DNA of 60,922 nucleotides from Pararhodobacter sp. (GTDB lineage: Bacteria > Pseudomonadota > Alphaproteobacteria > Rhodobacterales > Rhodobacteraceae), in assembly GCA_020832805.1 (NCBI GenBank), contig JAFIED010000083.1, positions 1 to 60,922 of the forward strand, in the 5' to 3' direction. Within the stretch, counting starts at the first letter, position 1; every line of letters starts with the position of its first letter. Of this stretch, positions 42,273 through 51,963 are shown piece by piece. The position numbers and the translations under genes were made by a program. Below the pieces are notes generated by a model. The model had not been told where the DNA came from, searched no databases, and saw only the letters and a program-made list of their open reading frames with translations.

Positions 42273-43862
42273 TCAGCCCGCCCGCATACGGTCCATCGCC
42301 GCCTCGACCGCCTGAACCTGATTGCTGTCCAGCCGCAAGCCCAGCTTTGACCGGCGCCACAGCGCATCTTGTGCGGTCCGGGCATATTCCCGCGTTACCA
42401 TCCAGCGCAGTTCGGCTTCGGTCAGGGTGGCGCCCAGATCCTGTCCCAGATCGCCCGGCGTTTTCGCATTGCCCAGCACCTTGCTGGCCTCGGTGCCATA
42501 GGCGCGCACCAGCCGCAGGGCCCAGTCCTGGCTCAGGAAAGCATGGCGCGCGCGCAGATCCGCAACCAGCGCCGGCACAGCCTCGACCGGGAAATCGCCA
42601 CCGGGCAGGGGGGCACCCGCTGTCCAGCCCCGGGTGCTGACCGGCAGCACGCCGCCGATATGCCCCAGCGCGGCCTCGGCCAGCCGGCGGTAGGTGGTGA
42701 TCTTGCCGCCAAAGACATGCAGCACGGGCGCCCCGGCCGCGCGGTCAAGCTTGAGCACGTAATCCCGTGTCGCCGCCGTGGCCGAGCGCGCACCATCATC
42801 ATACAGCGGCCGCACCCCGGCAAAAGACCTGACCACGGCGTCTGGCGTGACCGGCTGGCGGAAATACTGCGATGCAAAGCTGCACAGATAATCGCGTTCC
42901 GCCGGTGTACAGACAGGCGGGCTGTCGGCATCGGCATGTTCGGCATCGGTGGTGCCGATCAGCGTGAAATCGCGTTCATAGGGCAGGGCAAAGATGATGC
43001 GCCCATCGGTGCCTTGCAGGAAATAGGCCTTGTCATGATCATACAGCCGGCGGGTCACGATATGCGCCCCGCGCACCAGACGCACCCGCGCATCGCTGTT
43101 CAGGCCCAACGCGCGATGGATCGGCGCACCCGCCCAGGGGCCGGCGGCATTGACCAGCATCCGCGCCTGCATCTCGAACGATCCCTGCGGCCCGTCCAGC
43201 GTGACCTGCCACACCCCCTGGTGCACCCGTGCCGCCACAACCTGCGTGCGGGTCATGATCCGGGCGCCGCGCGCCGCGGCATCGCGGGCGTTCAGCACGA
43301 CCAGCCGCGCATCATCCACCCAGGCGTCGGAATATTCATAGGCATGGGCGAAACGGTCCTGCAGGGGCGCCCCCTCGGGGCTGCCCTGCAGGCGCAGGGT
43401 GGCGGTGCCGGGCAGGATCTGGCGCCCGCCCATATGGTCATACAGAAACAGCCCGGCCCGGATCAGCCACGACGGGCGGCGCCCCCGCATCCAGGGCATC
43501 ACCCGGCCCAGGAGCCGCGACATGGGTGTATCGGCGTCAAAGCGCATGGCATCATGCCAGGGCAGCACAAAGCGCATGGGCCAGGCGATATGCGGCATGG
43601 CGCGCAGCAAGACTTCGCGTTCGCGCAGGGCCTCGCGCACCAGGCGGAATTCGAAATACTCCAGATAGCGCAGGCCACCGTGAAACAGCTTGGTCGAGGC
43701 CGATGATGTGGCGCCGGCAAGATCACCTTTTTCGGCCAGCGCGACGCGCAGGCCGCGCCCGGCAGCATCGCGCGCGATGCCGCAGCCATTGATGCCGCCG
43801 CCGATGATCAGCAGATCGACCGGCTGGCTTTCCGCCGCGCTGTCGTCCTGGTGCTGACTCAT
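42273..43862 (-). CDS. glpD: Glycerol-3-phosphate dehydrogenase (aerobic, FAD)
   Basis: 529 residues. FAD motif LLIIGGGINGCGIARDAAGRG (about 18-38), SSASTKLFHGGLRYLEYFEF, NAAGPWAG, IGTTDAEHADAD and VFGGKITTYRRLAEAAL are typical GlpD. It is a peripheral membrane enzyme that passes electrons from glycerol 3-phosphate to quinone, making DHAP. It is divergent from the DeoR-type regulator at 44069, the usual glpD-glpR pairing, though no glycerol kinase or transporter is in the window. Confidence 0.93.
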   Translation of the reverse strand: MSQHQDDSAAESQPVDLLIIGGGINGCGIARDAAGRGLRVALAEKGDLAGATSSASTKLFHGGLRYLEYFEFRLVREALREREVLLRAMPHIAWPMRFVLPWHDAMRFDADTPMSRLLGRVMPWMRGRRPSWLIRAGLFLYDHMGGRQILPGTATLRLQGSPEGAPLQDRFAHAYEYSDAWVDDARLVVLNARDAAARGARIMTRTQVVAARVHQGVWQVTLDGPQGSFEMQARMLVNAAGPWAGAPIHRALGLNSDARVRLVRGAHIVTRRLYDHDKAYFLQGTDGRIIFALPYERDFTLIGTTDAEHADADSPPVCTPAERDYLCSFASQYFRQPVTPDAVVRSFAGVRPLYDDGARSATAATRDYVLKLDRAAGAPVLHVFGGKITTYRRLAEAALGHIGGVLPVSTRGWTAGAPLPGGDFPVEAVPALVADLRARHAFLSQDWALRLVRAYGTEASKVLGNAKTPGDLGQDLGATLTEAELRWMVTREYARTAQDALWRRSKLGLRLDSNQVQAVEAAMDRMRAG

Positions 43863-44068
43863 GCCCGCCCTCCGTGCCTTGGGTCCTTAATGTTTTCGGT
43901 ATTGTGCGATATATGATCCCTTTGTTTCGTTCTTGCAATGACCCGCGCCTGGTCTGGGTTCGGCTGAAAGGAAATGGCGCGAAAGATGCGCGTTTTCCTT
44001 CGCGCAAGTGGTACAGGGCGTTGTCAGCTTGCGATGCGCCGAACATAGTGGCGCAAGGAGGAGCGCCA
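43863..44068. promoter_or_regulatory. glpD-glpR divergent control region
   Basis: This 206-base gap holds both promoters. Near glpD lie two similar elements, ATGTTTTCGG (43890-43899 region) and TTTGTTTCGTTC (43920-43931), that resemble the TTTCG-type direct repeats recognised by DeoR/GlpR proteins in this group. Nearer the regulator is an inverted repeat GCGCGAA (43977-43983)/TTCGCGC (43999-44005). AAGGAGGAG precedes the regulator ATG. Confidence 0.35.
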
Positions 44069-44830
44069 ATGGCACAGGAATTCCGGCTGCGCGAGATACT
44101 GGATATTGCCCGCACCGAGGGCAAGGTCACCGTCGAGGGGCTGGCCGAACATTTTGGCGTCACAGTCCAGACCATCCGCCGCGATCTGGCCGAACTGGAC
44201 GAAGGCGGCAAGCTGGAACGCGTGCACGGCGGGGCGATCCTGCGGTCTGGCACCACGAATATCGCCTATCGCGGCCGGCGGGCGCTGAACGCCGAGGGCA
44301 AGCGCGCCATCGCCCGGGCCTGCGCTGCCGAAATCCCCGATGGGGCCTCGGTATTTCTGAATATCGGCACCACGACCGAGGCCGTGGCCGAAGCGTTGCG
44401 CCACCGCAGCGGGCTTCTGGTGGTTACCAACAACATGAATGTGGCCAATATCCTGTCGGCCAACGCCGATTGCCAGATCATCCTGGCCGGCGGCACGCTG
44501 CGTCGCAGTGACGGCGGGCTGACGGGCAATCTGACCGAAACGACGATTCGGCAGTTCAAGTTCGACCTGGCGGTGATCGGGTGTTCCGCGCTGGACGTCG
44601 ATGGCGACATTCTGGATTATGACATTCAGGAAGTTGGCGTCAGCCGCGAAATCGTGCGCCGGTCGCGCCATATATGGCTGGTGGCCGACCACACCAAATT
44701 CCAGCGGCAGGCCCCCGCCCGTATCGCCTCGATGGGCGAGATCGACACGATGTTCACCGACATGCCCTTGCCCGAAACCCTGGCCCAGCGCTGTGTCGAG
44801 TGGCAGACAAGGGTGGTTGTGGCCGCCTGA
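44069..44830 (+). CDS. glpR: DeoR/GlpR-family transcriptional regulator
   Basis: 253 residues. DeoR-type helix-turn-helix (VTVEGLAEHFGVTVQTIRRDLAELDEGGKLERVHGGA), then a sugar-phosphate-binding DeoRC domain with FLNIGTTTEAVAEAL, VVTNNMNVANIL, AGGTLRRSDGGLTG and VADHTKFQRQAP. It probably represses glpD until glycerol 3-phosphate binds. The start at 44069 is set by a near-perfect AAGGAGGAG eight bases upstream. Confidence 0.9.
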   Translation: MAQEFRLREILDIARTEGKVTVEGLAEHFGVTVQTIRRDLAELDEGGKLERVHGGAILRSGTTNIAYRGRRALNAEGKRAIARACAAEIPDGASVFLNIGTTTEAVAEALRHRSGLLVVTNNMNVANILSANADCQIILAGGTLRRSDGGLTGNLTETTIRQFKFDLAVIGCSALDVDGDILDYDIQEVGVSREIVRRSRHIWLVADHTKFQRQAPARIASMGEIDTMFTDMPLPETLAQRCVEWQTRVVVAA

Positions 44831-44868
44831 TTGCCCGCCGACAGCGCGCTGGCGGGCCATGCCGCCGC

Positions 44869-47760
44869 TTACAGGCGGGCCGTATCCATTCTGCCGGGTG
44901 CTGCCTCTGTCGCGGTTGACCGCGTATCGTCGGGCAAATGCCTGGCCCCTGTCGGTGCGGGCGGTGTGCCCTGGGCAGGGCGGTCCAGCCGGGCAGGAAA
45001 GGTCACGCGAAACGCCGCCCCCCCCTGACCTGGAACATAGGTGATGTCGCCGCCCAGATTCAGCATGATCTCGCGGCAGATCGCCAACCCCAGCCCGGCG
45101 CCGCCGGCCTGTTGCGTATCGGTCAGCCGGGCGAATTTCTCGAAGATCAGCGCCTGGCTTTCCTTGGGTATGCCCGAGCCGTTGTCGATGAAATCGACCG
45201 TCACGCGACCGGCGCGCCTGCGCACCGTGATGGTCAGTACCGCGGGGTCTGCATTGCAGTATTTCCGGGCGTTGGACAGCACATTGATGAACACCTGCTC
45301 CAGCCGCCCGGTGTCGGTTGACAGGGCGATCTGTTCGTCGTCGCGCTGGCGCAGGATCCTGAACGCGCGGCCAGGCTGGACCGAATTCGTGGCCATCACC
45401 GCCCGGTCGATCAGATGGTCCAGGGTGTCACGCTGGATATCCAGATTGACCTGTCCATGTTCCAGCACTGACAGATCCAGCAGGTCATCCAGCAACCGGG
45501 TCAGACGGATGCTTTCATCATGAATGATGCGGGCATAGCGCACCTGTTCCTCGGCATTCAGCCCCTCGTCATCCATCATGATTTCCGAGAAAGCGCGGAT
45601 CGAGGTCATGGGCGTGCGCAGCTCATGGCTGATCTGCGACAGGAAACTGTCCTTCTGCACGCTCAGCTTCTGCAGGCGTTCGTTGGCCTCGCGCAGTTGC
45701 CGGGCGGTGCGGGCCAGTTCCTCGGACTGGGCCTGCAACTGGGCGGAGTGTTCCATGATCTGCGCCGTTTCCGAGGCCACCGCCATCAGATCCTCGACGG
45801 TCACGAAACGCCCGCCGGTAATCTGTGCGATCATCGCATGCGCCGTGGCGGTGCCGACCGAGCCCGCCACCTCGCGCTCCAGCTGGTCCAGGAATGCGGG
45901 TGTTGCATCCGGCAGGTAGCCGCCCTTGCCCTGCGCCTCTGCCTGGGCCTGGAAAAAGGCCTGCGCTTCGGCGTCGCCCAGCACCCGCTGGGCCATCGCC
46001 AGCAGGTCTTCGCCCTCGGTCTCGTTGTCGATGCCACGGCGCACCCAGCCCGGTGTCGCGCTGCCATCTTGCCGCGCGCCATCGTCAAGGACATTGACGA
46101 ACAGTGCCGATTGCAGCCTTTCGATCGGCTGCGGAAAGGTGACCAGCGATATTCCGACAAAGATCAGGCTGTTGAGCGACAGCGACCAGAACAGCGCATG
46201 CAACAGCGGGTCCAGCGTGACGACACCGAACAGGGCTTGCGGGCGCAGCCAGCCAATCCCTGCCGGCCCCTCGGACAAAAGCGCGGCGCTGAAGATGACA
46301 TCCGCGCCAAAGGAAGGCAGAAACAGCGTGTAGAACCAGAGAAAAGACCCCGTTGCAAGCCCGGCCAGGGCACCAGGGCGGCTGGCCGCGCGCCAGTACA
46401 GCGCGCCGACCAGCGCCGGCAGGACCTGGGCCATGCCGACAAAGGCGATCAGGCCGATGGCAGCAAGCGCGGCGCCACCGCCAGAGGTGGCATAGTAGAG
46501 ATACCCCAGACCCAGGACAACACCGATCGACAGCCGCCGCGCGTTCAGGACCAGCGCGCGCATGTCGCCTGCCCGCGGCAGGCGCGCGACCGTGGCTTGC
46601 AGGGATGCCCCGGCCATGCTGCCCGTTGCCATGCCCGCCGGGGGCTGCAGCCCCTCGGCCACGCGCTGCGTGCGCAGCCAGAGCGGCACCACGATATGGT
46701 TCGATACCATGGTGGCCAGCGCGATGGCGGCGATGATCACCATCGATGTGGCCGCCGAAAACCCGCCCAGAAAGGCCAGCATTGCCAGCGCATCCTGCCC
46801 TGTCGCCAAGGGCAGTGTCAGCACGAACAGATCGGGGTTGGCCCCGGCAGGCATGTATTCCAGGCCCAGCACCGCAATGGGCAGCACAAAGAGGCTCATC
46901 AGGAACAGATACAGCGGAAACGCCCAGGATGCGGTGGCCAGATGGCGTTCGTCGGCATTTTCGACGACCAGCACCTGAAACATGCGGGGCAGGGTGACGA
47001 TGGCAACAGCGGCCAGAAAGGTCAGCCCCATCCAGCGTGCCGGTTGCAGCGCCCATTCAGGGCGCGAGGCCGCCTCGATACGGGCCAGCACGTCGGCCGG
47101 CCCATCGGCCAGCCCCCAGACCACGAACACCCCCACCGCCAGCAGGGCCACCAGCTTGACTACCGCCTCGACCGCAATGGCGGTGACCACGCCGGGGTGT
47201 TGTTCATTGGCATCCAGGTTGCGCGTTCCGAACAGGATCGTGAACACCGCCAGCCCCGCCGCCACCCACAGCGCGACCTGGTGCGGCGCCATGCCGGCAT
47301 CGCCCGCAAAGGCGCCAAAGGACAGTGCGATGGATTGCAGCTGCAAGGCGATATACGGCGTGGCGGCAACCACGGCCAACAGTGTAACCACCACCCCCAC
47401 CGCATTCGACTTGCCATAGCGCGAGGCGATCATGTCGGCGATCGATGTGACCCGCTGCGCCTTGCCGACGCGCACCAGTTTGCGCAGCAGCCACCACCAG
47501 CCGATGAAGACCAGCGTGGGGCCCAGATAGATGGTCATGAACTCCAGCCCAGACCGGGCGGCATAGCCAACCGCGCCGTAGAAGGTCCAGGCGGTGCAGT
47601 AGACCGAAAGCGACAGCGTATAGACCAGCGATGATTGCAACAGCCGGGGGCGCCGCCCCTCGGCGCGCAGACGCTCGGCGCGCCGTTCGGCCAGCGAGGC
47701 GATGGCGAACAGGAAAACCACATAGCCCAGCGCGGCAGCGACCAGCAGATTGAAGGTCAT
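44869..47760 (-). CDS. Sensor histidine kinase with N-terminal SLC5 transporter domain (CrbS/MctS-like)
   Basis: 963 residues. About 1-510 is a Na+/solute symporter (SLC5) domain with around 13 helices. A helical linker (about 530-690, with a coiled coil ending in QLREANERLQKLS) leads to the HisKA box SQISHELRTPMTS with His712. The N box follows (about 830, NVLSNARKY), then DNGSGI (about 858-863) and GAGLGLAI. The kinase is fused to what looks like a carrier, so it may sense its solute by binding or flux; CrbS-type kinases are tied to acetate utilisation in gammaproteobacteria. Its start overlaps the small membrane gene by 4 bases, and a response regulator follows upstream in the same unit. 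Confidence 0.92.
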   Translation of the reverse strand: MTFNLLVAAALGYVVFLFAIASLAERRAERLRAEGRRPRLLQSSLVYTLSLSVYCTAWTFYGAVGYAARSGLEFMTIYLGPTLVFIGWWWLLRKLVRVGKAQRVTSIADMIASRYGKSNAVGVVVTLLAVVAATPYIALQLQSIALSFGAFAGDAGMAPHQVALWVAAGLAVFTILFGTRNLDANEQHPGVVTAIAVEAVVKLVALLAVGVFVVWGLADGPADVLARIEAASRPEWALQPARWMGLTFLAAVAIVTLPRMFQVLVVENADERHLATASWAFPLYLFLMSLFVLPIAVLGLEYMPAGANPDLFVLTLPLATGQDALAMLAFLGGFSAATSMVIIAAIALATMVSNHIVVPLWLRTQRVAEGLQPPAGMATGSMAGASLQATVARLPRAGDMRALVLNARRLSIGVVLGLGYLYYATSGGGAALAAIGLIAFVGMAQVLPALVGALYWRAASRPGALAGLATGSFLWFYTLFLPSFGADVIFSAALLSEGPAGIGWLRPQALFGVVTLDPLLHALFWSLSLNSLIFVGISLVTFPQPIERLQSALFVNVLDDGARQDGSATPGWVRRGIDNETEGEDLLAMAQRVLGDAEAQAFFQAQAEAQGKGGYLPDATPAFLDQLEREVAGSVGTATAHAMIAQITGGRFVTVEDLMAVASETAQIMEHSAQLQAQSEELARTARQLREANERLQKLSVQKDSFLSQISHELRTPMTSIRAFSEIMMDDEGLNAEEQVRYARIIHDESIRLTRLLDDLLDLSVLEHGQVNLDIQRDTLDHLIDRAVMATNSVQPGRAFRILRQRDDEQIALSTDTGRLEQVFINVLSNARKYCNADPAVLTITVRRRAGRVTVDFIDNGSGIPKESQALIFEKFARLTDTQQAGGAGLGLAICREIMLNLGGDITYVPGQGGAAFRVTFPARLDRPAQGTPPAPTGARHLPDDTRSTATEAAPGRMDTARL

Positions 47761-48245
47761 GCCCGGCCCCCGGGCAAGGGCGGGGCAGGGGTTGGGTCAT
47801 GATCCTGTGCCGATGGCGTCTGCTGCGTTTGCGGCGCGGCTGGGTGCCCTTGCTGTGGCGTATCGGTGACCGGCTTGCCTGCATCATCAGGCGGGGTGGT
47901 GGCGGCGGCACGGGTGCCGGCAGCCCCTTGCGGACCAGTTGCCTGATCAGCCTGGGGGTGCTGCGTCACCTCCGGTTGGCCGGTTTGCCGGGGCGGGGCG
48001 CCGGGTTGCGGTGCGCCGCGGCGAAGCGGGCCAGCCATTGCGGCGGCGATCAGCACCAGAAATGCCCACAGCGCAAACAGATAGATCGCCTCGGCCGCGA
48101 TTCCCTGCCCGCCCGCGCGCGACCACAGCACCGGCAACAGGATCAGCACCAGCCCGACCACCGGCAGCAGGCGCGCGGCATCCATCAGCCTGCGGCGCCG
48201 GTATATGGTCCGGTCGACAAACAGGGGCGGGCGGGGCTTTGTCAT
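47757..48245 (-). CDS. Small membrane protein between kinase and response regulator
   Basis: 162 residues. A basic N-terminus (RTIYRRRRLMDAAR), two membrane helices (about 24-42 and 52-70), then an ~85-residue Pro/Gln/Ala/Thr-rich tail that looks disordered. No known domain is recognised. It overlaps the response regulator start by 4 bases and the kinase start by 4 bases, so all three genes are translationally coupled. It may be an accessory subunit of the kinase; that is inference from position only. Confidence 0.7.
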   Translation of the reverse strand: MTKPRPPLFVDRTIYRRRRLMDAARLLPVVGLVLILLPVLWSRAGGQGIAAEAIYLFALWAFLVLIAAAMAGPLRRGAPQPGAPPRQTGQPEVTQHPQADQATGPQGAAGTRAAATTPPDDAGKPVTDTPQQGHPAAPQTQQTPSAQDHDPTPAPPLPGGRA

Positions 48246-48763
48246 GGCAATAACAGCCGGCGGACCGCTGTCAGCAATTCGGTATTCGAAAAGGGTTTCG
48301 TCATGAACAGCGAGGCGCCAAGACGCTCGGCGCGCTGCCGGTCGGTGGCATGGCCCTTGGCGGTCAGCATGATGACCGGGATGCCGGCCAGGCTGTCATG
48401 GCTGCGCAGCGCTTCCAGGATGTCGAAACCGCTGCGTCCGGGCAGCATGACATCCAGAATGATCAGCCGGGGGGCCAGCGCCTCGATCCGGGTCAGCGCG
48501 TCATCGCCCTGATCGTGGATCGCCACGGTCCAGCCGGCGCGCTGCAGGATGAAGCGGATCGCCTCGGCGATATTGGGCTCATCTTCGATCACCATCACGA
48601 CGGGCGAGGGCCTTGCCGCGTCGTCGACCGGAAGCCGGGCATGCGGGTCCGGGGTGCCGGTCACGCCATCGCCTTGCGTGCCGATGCTGGCGGTGGCGCT
48701 GTCTGCCATCGTGTCATGCCGCCGCCGGATGGCCGCGGGCGGGCTCCTGCCGTCCAGATGCAT
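48242..48763 (-). CDS. Single-domain response regulator
   Basis: 173 residues. A variable ~52-residue N-terminal extension is followed by one receiver domain: acidic pair E60/D61, phospho-acceptor Asp104 (LIILDVMLPGRSG), Thr134 and Lys156. There is no DNA-binding or enzymatic output domain, unlike the LuxR-type CrbR of gammaproteobacteria. GGGGGAGGG precedes the ATG at 48763; Met at 48709 would remove part of the extension but has no visible ribosome-binding site. First gene of the three-gene sensory unit. Confidence 0.88.
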   Translation of the reverse strand: MHLDGRSPPAAIRRRHDTMADSATASIGTQGDGVTGTPDPHARLPVDDAARPSPVVMVIEDEPNIAEAIRFILQRAGWTVAIHDQGDDALTRIEALAPRLIILDVMLPGRSGFDILEALRSHDSLAGIPVIMLTAKGHATDRQRAERLGASLFMTKPFSNTELLTAVRRLLLP

Positions 48764-48982
48764 GGGGTCGCCCTCCCCCGGCGAGTCTCACGCTTGCGCC
48801 ATTTCCGGCACAGGGGATCACTATTGCGGTATCAGGCCCGGCTGTCAAAGCCGCACTGCGCAGAAGGCGGCAGCAGAGGTGCCAACAGATGCCTTGGCAT
48901 GCGCGGTGCCGGGGCATGCGACCTGCGCGGATACAGGCGCGCGCCCGCCGTGCCTGCCGGATTCGTGCAGGCCGATCACGCC

Positions 48983-49020
48983 GGGGGGTGGTCAATCCGG
49001 GGGGGCGGTGGTCAATCCGG
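48983..49020. repeat. 20-base tandem near-duplication at a stop codon
   Basis: The sequence GGTGGTCAATCCGG recurs with a 20-base period (48987-49000 and 49007-49020). The first copy spans the stop codon of the lipoprotein hydrolase and the second encodes its last residues, so the C-terminal TTAPPD looks like a recent slippage product. Confidence 0.6.
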
Positions 49021-49990
49021 CGCGCCAGGCGGCCCTGCCGATGGCGGCGACGACCTTTTCGGGGTGACTGTGATGGGGCATATGACCGCCATTCTCGATC
49101 ACCTGCAGCCGTGCCGATGCGACCTCGCGCGCCAGTCTTTCACCGTGAATCGACAGGCCAACCGTGACATCGGCATCGCCATGCACCAGCTCGATGGGCA
49201 GCGACAGGTCGGCATAGCCGGGCTGCATGCGCGTGACATGGTCCAGCAGTGCATTGACCTGCCGGGTGTTGTTGGCCTGCGATGCCCTTCGCATCGACAG
49301 CCCCGGTCCGAAATGCGCGATATAGCCATCGGGCACGTCTGCGGGGGCAAACAGGTTCTCGAAAACGCCCTCGGCGGCGCTTTCGGGCACGAAACCGGCC
49401 AGAAGCTGTCTGCCCAGCGCACCCAGCGCACTGCCATTCAGCCGATACCAAAGCCCCAGATCGCCGGGCCAGGGGTGGGTCGCGCCCCCCAGCAGGACCA
49501 GTGCGCCGGTCTCTGCCTCGGCCTCCAGCGCCCAGCCAAGCGCCACCGCGGCACCGTAGGAATGCGCCACCAGAACAGGGCGTTCCAGGCCCAGCGGTGC
49601 CAGCGCGCGGCGCAGCACGCGCGCCTGAAACTGCGGGTCGCTGTCGGCCTCGCCCCAACTGTCGGACCAGCCAAGGCCCGGCCGGTCTATGGCGACGATT
49701 CGGTAGTCATCGGCCAGCCGGCCCACCAGATCGAAGGTGAAATCGCGCAGGTTGCCGTTGGCACCATGGATCAGCACCAGATCGGGCGCGGTACCGGCGG
49801 GTTGTCCGGCCTCCAGCAGGTGCACGTGCCGCCCGTCGACCGGCACCAGCCGGCCCAGCGGCGGGTGGCTGGCTTCCCAGCGTGCCTCGCGCGTATCGGC
49901 GCGCTGGTCGGCGATGACGGCGCAGCCGGCCATCATTCCGGCAAGCGCCAGCAGCACAAGTACCGGGGTGGTGAAATTGCCAAGGGCCAT
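48992..49990 (-). CDS. Alpha/beta hydrolase, predicted lipoprotein
   Basis: 332 residues. A hydrophobic N-terminus ends in a lipobox-like MAGC (Cys23), so it may be lipid-anchored on the periplasmic side. HGANG (about 75-79) is the oxyanion region, VAHSYGAA carries Ser144, HGDADV the acid and GGHMPHHS the His of the triad. The overall pattern resembles haloalkane-dehalogenase-like and epoxide-hydrolase-like esterases, but the substrate is not evident. Monocistronic by spacing (228-base gap before, 108 after). Confidence 0.82.
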   Translation of the reverse strand: MALGNFTTPVLVLLALAGMMAGCAVIADQRADTREARWEASHPPLGRLVPVDGRHVHLLEAGQPAGTAPDLVLIHGANGNLRDFTFDLVGRLADDYRIVAIDRPGLGWSDSWGEADSDPQFQARVLRRALAPLGLERPVLVAHSYGAAVALGWALEAEAETGALVLLGGATHPWPGDLGLWYRLNGSALGALGRQLLAGFVPESAAEGVFENLFAPADVPDGYIAHFGPGLSMRRASQANNTRQVNALLDHVTRMQPGYADLSLPIELVHGDADVTVGLSIHGERLAREVASARLQVIENGGHMPHHSHPEKVVAAIGRAAWRAGLTTAPPD

Positions 49991-50098
49991 CTGGAAGAAC
50001 TTGATCAGGAATGAAACACGACGTGACAGCGAACTAGTCCGGCGGCTGGTTCCGTCCAGCCAGAGCCTGCCGCCGGGTGCGCTGATGCGGCGGTGGTG

Positions 50099-50437
50099 TC
50101 AGCCCTTGCCCCGCGCCGCAGGATCGGAATCGCGTTTCAACCGGGCGGCGCGCCCGCCCCGCCGCCCGTCCGGCCTTGCCGATCCGTCAGGCCCCTGGCC
50201 GTGGGGGCCGGCAAGCGCCTCGGCGACAAGCCGGTTCATCTCATGTGCCGGGTCCGACATGCCATAACGGCTGCGCAACCGCGCCAGCGCGGCACGTTCG
50301 TCCTGTCCATGGGGCAGGCTGAGCGCCCAGTCCATCAGGATCGAGCGGCATTCGGCGGCCGTGATTCCGTCGATCCGGTAGCTTTCGCGGATCAATCCCT
50401 TGGGATCGTCCGGATCGGTGACGCGCCAGTCATGCAT
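50099..50437 (-). CDS. Conserved hypothetical protein
   Basis: 112 residues, no signal or membrane segment. The N-terminal 85 residues look folded (MHDWRVTDPDDPKGLIRESY..., ECRSILMDWALSLPHG, ALARLRSRYGMSDPAHEMN), while the tail is Arg/Gly/Asp-rich. I recognise it only as a protein family recurrent in Rhodobacteraceae, without known function. It is downstream of pgk on the same strand with a 112-base gap. Confidence 0.65.
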   Translation of the reverse strand: MHDWRVTDPDDPKGLIRESYRIDGITAAECRSILMDWALSLPHGQDERAALARLRSRYGMSDPAHEMNRLVAEALAGPHGQGPDGSARPDGRRGGRAARLKRDSDPAARGKG

Positions 50438-50549
50438 TGCGTTCTGCCAAGGCCATTTTTGCGATTACTCAACAGCCACATCGGGCCTTGGTCAGCGCTG
50501 AAAACGACCTGTCAGGCGCAGCCGGCGGCGCCTGCGCGGTTCCTGGCGT

Positions 50550-51740
50550 TCAGCGCTCGGCCGACAGGGCGGCGACACCGGGCAGCACGCGCCCCTCCAT
50601 CCATTCCAGAAAGGCGCCGCCGGCGGTGGACAGATAGCTGAAATCGCCCGCAACCCCGGCCCGGTTCAGCGCCGCAACCGTGTCGCCGCCGCCCGCCACC
50701 GACCGCAGCGTGCCGGCCTGGGTCAGCGCGGCGGCATGGGATGCGGCGGCGTTGGTGGCCGCGTCAAAGGGTTCGATCTCGAACGCGCCCAGCGGGCCGT
50801 TCCAGATCAGCGTGCGGGCGTTGTCGAACACGGCCCTGACAGCGGCCACCGTGTCCGGCCCGGCGTCCAGGATCATGGCATCGGGCGGGCATTCCGCCAC
50901 CACCTCATGCGGGGCATGGGCGGCAAATTCACGCGCCACCACCAGATCGCTGGGCAGATGAACCCGGCAGCCGGCCGCCTGGGCCCGTTGCATGATCGCG
51001 TGCACGCTGTCAGCCAGTTCATGCTCGCACAGCGACATGCCCACCGCGCGGCCCTGTGCCGCCATGAAGGTATTGGCCATGCCGCCGCCGATGATCAGGT
51101 CGTCGACCTTTTCCACCAGACTGTTCAGCAGATCCAGCTTGGTCGAAATCTTGGCCCCGCCGACCACCGCCACAACGGGCCTGTCCGGATGGCCCAGTGC
51201 GGCCTCAAGCGCGCGCAGCTCTGCCTCCATCTGGCGCCCTGCACAGGCCGGCAGCAAATGGGCCAGCCCCTCGGTCGAGGCATGCGCCCGGTGCGCCGCA
51301 GAAAAGGCGTCGTTCACATAAACCTCGCCCAGCGCGCCCAGTGCTGCGGCAAATGCCGGATCGTTCTTTTCCTCGCCCTCATGAAAGCGGGTATTCTCCA
51401 GCAGCAGAACCTGGCCGGCCTTCAGGTCAGCCACCGCGCGCTTGGCGGGCAGGCCGATGCAATCGCCGGCAAAGCCCACCGCTTCGCCCAGCGCGGCCTC
51501 CAGTGCAGGGCGCACCGGGGCCAGGGACATCTCTGGCACCGGCTTGCCCTTTGGTCGGCCGAAATGGGCCAGCAAAACCGCCTTGCCGCCGGCGCTGGTG
51601 ACATGCCGGATGGTGGGCAGGATCGCCCGGATGCGCGTGTCGTCGGTGACCTGGCCGTTTTCCACCGGCACATTGATATCAACCCGGATCAGTACCGCCT
51701 TGTCGGCGAAATCCATGTCGTCAAGGGTTTTCCAGCTCAT
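50550..51740 (-). CDS. pgk: Phosphoglycerate kinase
   Basis: 396 residues. [81 protein letters not shown] and [12 protein letters not shown] are all classic Pgk blocks. It makes ATP and 3-phosphoglycerate in glycolysis and runs backwards in gluconeogenesis or the Calvin cycle. The start at 51740 ([11 protein letters not shown]) follows GGGAG. It is divergent from the cyclophilin genes. Confidence 0.96.
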   Translation of the reverse strand: MSWKTLDDMDFADKAVLIRVDINVPVENGQVTDDTRIRAILPTIRHVTSAGGKAVLLAHFGRPKGKPVPEMSLAPVRPALEAALGEAVGFAGDCIGLPAKRAVADLKAGQVLLLENTRFHEGEEKNDPAFAAALGALGEVYVNDAFSAAHRAHASTEGLAHLLPACAGRQMEAELRALEAALGHPDRPVVAVVGGAKISTKLDLLNSLVEKVDDLIIGGGMANTFMAAQGRAVGMSLCEHELADSVHAIMQRAQAAGCRVHLPSDLVVAREFAAHAPHEVVAECPPDAMILDAGPDTVAAVRAVFDNARTLIWNGPLGAFEIEPFDAATNAAASHAAALTQAGTLRSVAGGGDTVAALNRAGVAGDFSYLSTAGGAFLEWMEGRVLPGVAALSAER

Positions 51741-51963
51741 GCCATACTCCCGCGCAGGTCGGCGCCTGGTTGATCCAACCGTCGCGCGGCACGGGCGGTT
51801 CCCGGCCACGCCAGATTTCCGACCCGTGATGCCCGCTGCCCGAACAGTCGTCAACCTTTGGTGATGCGCCGTGAGGCCCTCGAGCCCCGCTTGCCGGTGT
51901 GGGGGTCTTTTCCTTGTCCGCCGCACGCAGTACTGTGCGCGGCAAGTCCAAAAGGAGCGCCCG

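Noticed and set aside
45520-47634. 704-codon open frame opposite the sensor kinase
   Set aside because: Composition is that of an antisense frame and the kinase on the other strand has all its motifs.
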